DNA from: Pollenia angustigena
Lineage: Eukaryota > Arthropoda > Insecta > Diptera > Polleniidae
Reading direction: 5' to 3'
Length of the DNA: 64,000 nucleotides
Assembly (NCBI GenBank): GCA_930367215.1
Contig: OV884058.1
Span: 194,698,208-194,762,207 of the forward strand
Shown here: piece after piece, positions 60,547-64,000 of the stretch
Layout: each line of letters begins with the position of its first letter
How positions within the stretch are numbered: position 1 is the stretch's first letter
Program-made: the position numbers and the translations under genes
The notes under the pieces: generated by a model
Database searches by the model: none
What the model saw: the letters and a program-made list of their open reading frames with translations, nothing else
Told to the model about the DNA's origin: nothing

Positions 60547-61260
60547 TGTCTCCCATTATTCCCCTGACCCAAACTACTAATACTGTAATTTAACAGTCAC
60601 ATGTATACAACTTTGCATACATACTTATTGCAATTATTTAATCTTTTTTTATTCCAGACATTTTTATTGAGAATTGTTTTTAACACAATTTCCATTCTCA
60701 TAAAAAATGCAATGTAACATATTTTATTTTTCCAAATAATTATTGTTTTGACATACATTTGTTTTGTTCCCAAACCAATAACGGAAACAAAACACACTTA
60801 TGCTTAATAGGCAAAATCGACAAAGAAAACATTTTTCATAAACATACAACTTTGCACACATACTTATTACAATTATTTAAATTTTGTTTATTGCCAAATT
60901 TTATTCCAGACATTTTTATTGAGAATTGTTTTTAACACAATTTCCGTTCTCATAAAAAATGCAATGTAACATACCTTTTTTTTCCAAATAATTATTGTTT
61001 TAACATAAGTTTGTTTTGTTCCCAAAACCATTAACGGAAACAAAACACACTTATGCTTAATAGGCAAAATCAACAAAGAAAATATTTTTTATTGCTTATT
61101 AATTAATTGTAAATTAGTATATAAGAACAAAATTAATAAAGACAAAGGCAGTTATTTTTTAAAGAAGAAAGTGAAAGGTGTTTTATTTTTAAGTAAAAGT
61201 TCAAGTATAGAACTTGAAAAGTTTTTATTTTTAAGTTAAATTAAGTTAAAGCATAAAACT
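60541..61260 (+). repeat. 5' LTR of a 17.6/297-like element (G4), internally duplicated
   Basis: The LTR begins at or near 60,541 (TTATAATGTCTCCC) and ends at 61,260 (GCATAAAACT). A block of about 240 bp occurs twice in tandem (about 60,600-60,840 and 60,841-61,086), each with ACAACTTTGCA, ATTCCAGACATTTTTATTGA and GGAAACAAAACACACTTATG. The exact left base is uncertain because no duplication partner is in the window. Confidence 0.75.
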
Positions 61261-62231
61261 GGCGCAGTCGGTAGGATACCGCAAAGTCCTACCCAACATA
61301 AATAAATAAAAAAGATTTTGTTTAAGTGAACGGTAGTACGTTGATTTTCTAATCCTTTATGCGGTAACCTATAGTGAAGAATTGTGAGCAAAAGATTGCT
61401 ACATTCAAAACTTTTTATATTAAATACGAAGGATCGTATAGTGAAGAATTGTGAGCAAAAGATTGCTACATTCAAAGTTTTTATACATATAAAAAAAAAC
61501 ATAATATACGAAAGATCGTATAGTGAAGAATTTTGAGCAAAAGATTGCTACATTCAAACTTTTTATATAAAAAAAAAAACATAATATACGAAAAATCGTA
61601 TAGTGAAGAATTGTGAGCAAAAGATTGCTACATTCAAAACTTTTTATATAAAATACGAAAGATCGTATAAGCAACTGTGAGCAAAAGATTGCCACATTTA
61701 TCCTGCTAAATAATAAAATTTTTTTAGTTAATAAACAAAATTTTTTTAAGTGAATTAAGAAACTAAAATCAAATTAAAAAAAAAAAGAACACAACAGAAC
61801 AATTTCTAAAAATTCAAGAACTGAAAATACTGCATCTTATATAAAATTTTATAAACAAAAAACAAAAATTCCTGTATCTGAGAGAATTTTTTTTTTTCCT
61901 GAAAATCATCTTAAAATAAATAAACTTAAAGATTAAAAATAAACTTTATTGAAAGATCCTTGTGCAAAAGAAAATACGTTAAGAAGAAAAGATTGTGAAT
62001 AATACAGAGGAGCTTTAAGAAGGAAGACCCCAAACCAAAGGAACGAATCCAGAAGTCAACTATAATACGTCAATAATATATATATATATATAAAGTAAGC
62101 CTTTATTTTTTCTCCTTATTTTATTTTTAAGTTAAAATAATACATACATACATATAAAAAAGAAAAAAAAAAAACGAATGTGTCTATAAACCAAACCTTC
62201 TTATTAGTGTAAAATCTTCTTTAAATTTTCT
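61260..62231 (+). repeat. Primer site and leader of element G4 with a tandem array
   Basis: TGGCGCAGTCGGTAG at 61,260-61,274 is a tRNA-Ser primer site as in 17.6 and 297. The leader has about five units of 62-75 bp (CGTATAGTGAAGAATTGTGA, GCAAAAGATTGCTACATTCA, ACTTTTTATA) at 61,371-61,700, followed by AT-rich sequence. Confidence 0.85.
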
Positions 62232-62425
62232 ATGAGTGATAGTGACGACGTGTCCGAATACCCATCTGATTTAGAATACGAAATAGAAAGCGACGATTAC
62301 ATAGCTAAAATACTTGATTCAGGAATAGAATCGAACGACGGGTATCTAACGGACGAGATAAACCAAGATAGACGTGACGAAAGATTGAGTAGGAATAGAC
62401 GAATATTTAGGAAAAGGGTCAGAAG
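62232..62425 (+). pseudogene. Acidic ORF start of element G4, cut by a hAT
   Basis: The frame from ATG 62,232 encodes about 65 residues: an acidic part (MSDSDDVSEYPSDLEYEIES) and a basic part (RRDERLSRNRRIFRKRVRS). It is cut at 62,425 by the hAT terminus, which supplies the stop. By position it should be the start of gag or of an upstream leader ORF; no motif decides between them. Confidence 0.5.
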
Positions 62426-64000
62426 CAGTGTTTAAAAATGCTTGACTATTTTTAATGCTTTTGTAATTGCTTAACTTAACTTAAGAAAAAGAACACAGTA
62501 AAAGCAAACAGCAAAAGCAGAAAAAGTGAGAGTAAATAATTTATTTACTATCACTATGTGTATGTTCTCAGCTTAAAGTTTAAACATTCAGCCAAGCAAC
62601 CACTTAAGAAAATGCTGTTGCTGTAAGTAATATGTTTTTGTTTTTTTTATGTAGTTGCTTTGCTGGCTGTTTAAACATTTTTTGACTTGATCGCTGTTGC
62701 TTTGACGGTAAGAACAAAGAATTATGGCGCCGCGTGTAAATCGAAGAATTATTGAAAAATATTTTGATTTTGATAATGGCCAAGCTATGTGTAAAATTTG
62801 CTCACATATGTTAAAAAGTGATAGAGTTTTTAATCTAAAAACTCATATTATTAAAGTGCACAAAATAAAAGAAAACGAATTTTCAAACGAAGGGATTATT
62901 GGGTGCGATTCTGTTGCCAAAAACACGGAAAACAAATTTAGAAAACACGTTGTGAAAATCGATATGAGCAAAAAACAGTTATTTCGGTCATACATTGGTT
63001 TAGTGACGGAAGATAGCATTCCGTTTAATATTCTCAATTCCAAAAATTTTAAAAACATTGTGGAACCTATTTGCCGTGGTTTAAGTATTAAATTGGGAAA
63101 ACGTTTCTGTCTTAATAGTAGTAATTGTAAAAATGTTCTTAAAGTAGTTTCGGACAACATCAGAAATTCCATAAAAATCGAGCTAAACCAACGCTTTTTA
63201 TCTTTAAAGATTGATAGTGCAACTCGTTTGTCGCGAAATGTGTTTGGTATTAGTGGACAATTTATCAAAAACGACGAAATCCAATCGGTCATATTGGGAA
63301 TGGTTGAGCTTAAGGGTATAGGCGCAAGCTCTTCAAGAAATTTGGCGACTGAAATTTTAAATACTTTAACTAAATATGAAGTAAACTTAAGCCAAATTAT
63401 TTCAATAACATCTGATAACGGGGCGAATATGATTAAAACTACAAAAATTTTATCACACTGCAGCATTTTTGAAGACGGTAATGAAGTACACGATATTGAT
63501 GATGGAAATGAAATGTATTTAAAAAATATTCAAATATTTGAGGATTCTACAGAACTGCATTTGGGTGATATTCAAATATGTCGCTGTGCAGCACATATAG
63601 CACAGCTTTGCGCACTAGACATGACGAAGAATACTGAAATAAAAAATTTTTTACTTAGCTGCAGAAATTTAGTGAAATTTATCAAAAAACCATCCAACGG
63701 TTATCGCGAAATATTTCAGCTTAAAAATTTAACGGTACCCTTGCTTGATTGTCCAACCAGATGGGGATCTACGTACAACATGGTAAAGTCACTAAGAAAC
63801 GCGAAAGATGAACTAATACAAATTGAACCAATAAAAAATAAATCCCTTGATGAAAACTTTGAGTTAAATGATAGTTTCTGGGATTTTGTTGACGCATATT
63901 GTGTTTGTTTTGAGCCTCTTCAGCATACGATTATAAAATTCCAGCACGAACAATTACATTATGGAAATTTTTATGCTGAATGGCTAAAGTGTAAATTATG
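62426..64000 (+). mobile_element. hAT transposon, 5' part, running off the window
   Basis: CAGTGTTTAAAAATGCTTG at 62,426 has the CAGNG start of hAT termini and lies exactly where the G4 leader ORF is interrupted; the 8 bp before it are GTCAGAAG, the expected duplication. The subterminal region (62,440-62,720) has repeated GCAAAAGC/GTTGCTTTG motifs. The right end is outside the window. Confidence 0.75.
62724..64000 (+). CDS. hAT transposase, N-terminal 425 codons, open at the edge
   Basis: From the ATG at 62,724 the frame is open to position 64,000 with no stop. It begins MAPRVNRRIIEKYFDFDNGQ and has a BED zinc finger (CKICSHMLKSDR ... THIIKVH), then LKIDSATRLSRNVFGISGQF (first catalytic Asp), SDNGANMIKT (second Asp), CRCAAHIAQLCALDM and DCPTRWGSTYNMV, all typical of hAT transposases. 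The final Glu and dimerisation domain lie beyond the window. It is unrelated in detail to the GTF2IRD2-like hAT at 17,632. An unbroken frame suggests recent activity. Confidence 0.93.
   Translation, partial: MAPRVNRRIIEKYFDFDNGQAMCKICSHMLKSDRVFNLKTHIIKVHKIKENEFSNEGIIGCDSVAKNTENKFRKHVVKIDMSKKQLFRSYIGLVTEDSIPFNILNSKNFKNIVEPICRGLSIKLGKRFCLNSSNCKNVLKVVSDNIRNSIKIELNQRFLSLKIDSATRLSRNVFGISGQFIKNDEIQSVILGMVELKGIGASSSRNLATEILNTLTKYEVNLSQIISITSDNGANMIKTTKILSHCSIFEDGNEVHDIDDGNEMYLKNIQIFEDSTELHLGDIQICRCAAHIAQLCALDMTKNTEIKNFLLSCRNLVKFIKKPSNGYREIFQLKNLTVPLLDCPTRWGSTYNMVKSLRNAKDELIQIEPIKNKSLDENFELNDSFWDFVDAYCVCFEPLQHTIIKFQHEQLHYGNFYAEWLKCKL

Noticed and set aside
61236..61695. Minus-strand Phe/Cys-rich frames
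   Set aside because: They are produced by the tandem repeat units of the G4 leader.

Overview
The window is AT-rich insect DNA, most probably from a cyclorrhaphan fly. This rests on the mix of elements: Ty3/gypsy elements of mdg1 and errantivirus type (tRNA-Arg, tRNA-Ser and tRNA-Lys-like primer sites, env genes, 4-bp target duplications), a LOA/I-type non-LTR element with RNase H, a Polinton/Maverick and hAT elements. I see no host single-copy gene, rRNA, canonical tRNA or CRISPR array. It reads as a transposon graveyard of heterochromatin or piRNA-cluster type.

Layout. 1-14.3 kb is a decayed Polinton bounded by matching inverted ends (about 1-100 and 14,220-14,310). Its type-B DNA polymerase gene is broken into pieces over 12 kb by a MITE, a composite MITE with a second MITE inside it, an AGGCCTT-rich MITE and a nearly fresh mdg1-like LTR element (6,396-11,639). 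That LTR element has lost its RT but keeps two unusual leader microproteins, one of them RING-H2. 15.0-20.2 kb is a scrambled errantivirus relic (env lies before pol) split by a GTF2IRD2-like hAT element with 8-bp target duplications. 20.2-22.0 kb holds fragments of a Fanzor (eukaryotic TnpB-like) element and hairpin MITEs.

22.7-58 kb is a tandem array of at least three units. Each unit was originally LOA-type non-LTR element, then an LCAT-like lipase gene, then a minus-strand glycoprotein-like gene, then a small plus-strand gene. The three LOA copies share the same stop codons and the same lost catalytic residue, so they arose by segmental duplication and not by three retrotranspositions. 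Into this array went an env-bearing LTR element (28,402-37,447), a 1,862-bp TIR element carrying a near full-length Fanzor gene (38,981-40,842), and a second, 10-kb errantivirus-like element (44,753-54,831).

The right end is a chain of insertions: unit-3 lipase, then a gypsy-like LTR element (57,951), then a 17.6/297-like LTR element (about 60,541), then a hAT element (62,426 onward) whose transposase frame is open to the window edge.

All LTR elements and all LOA copies lie on the + strand, as in flamenco-type uni-strand piRNA clusters. The items most worth pursuing are the TIR-bounded Fanzor element, the tandem array with lipase and glycoprotein-like genes, the RING-finger microprotein of the mdg1-like element, and the uniform orientation of the retroelements.
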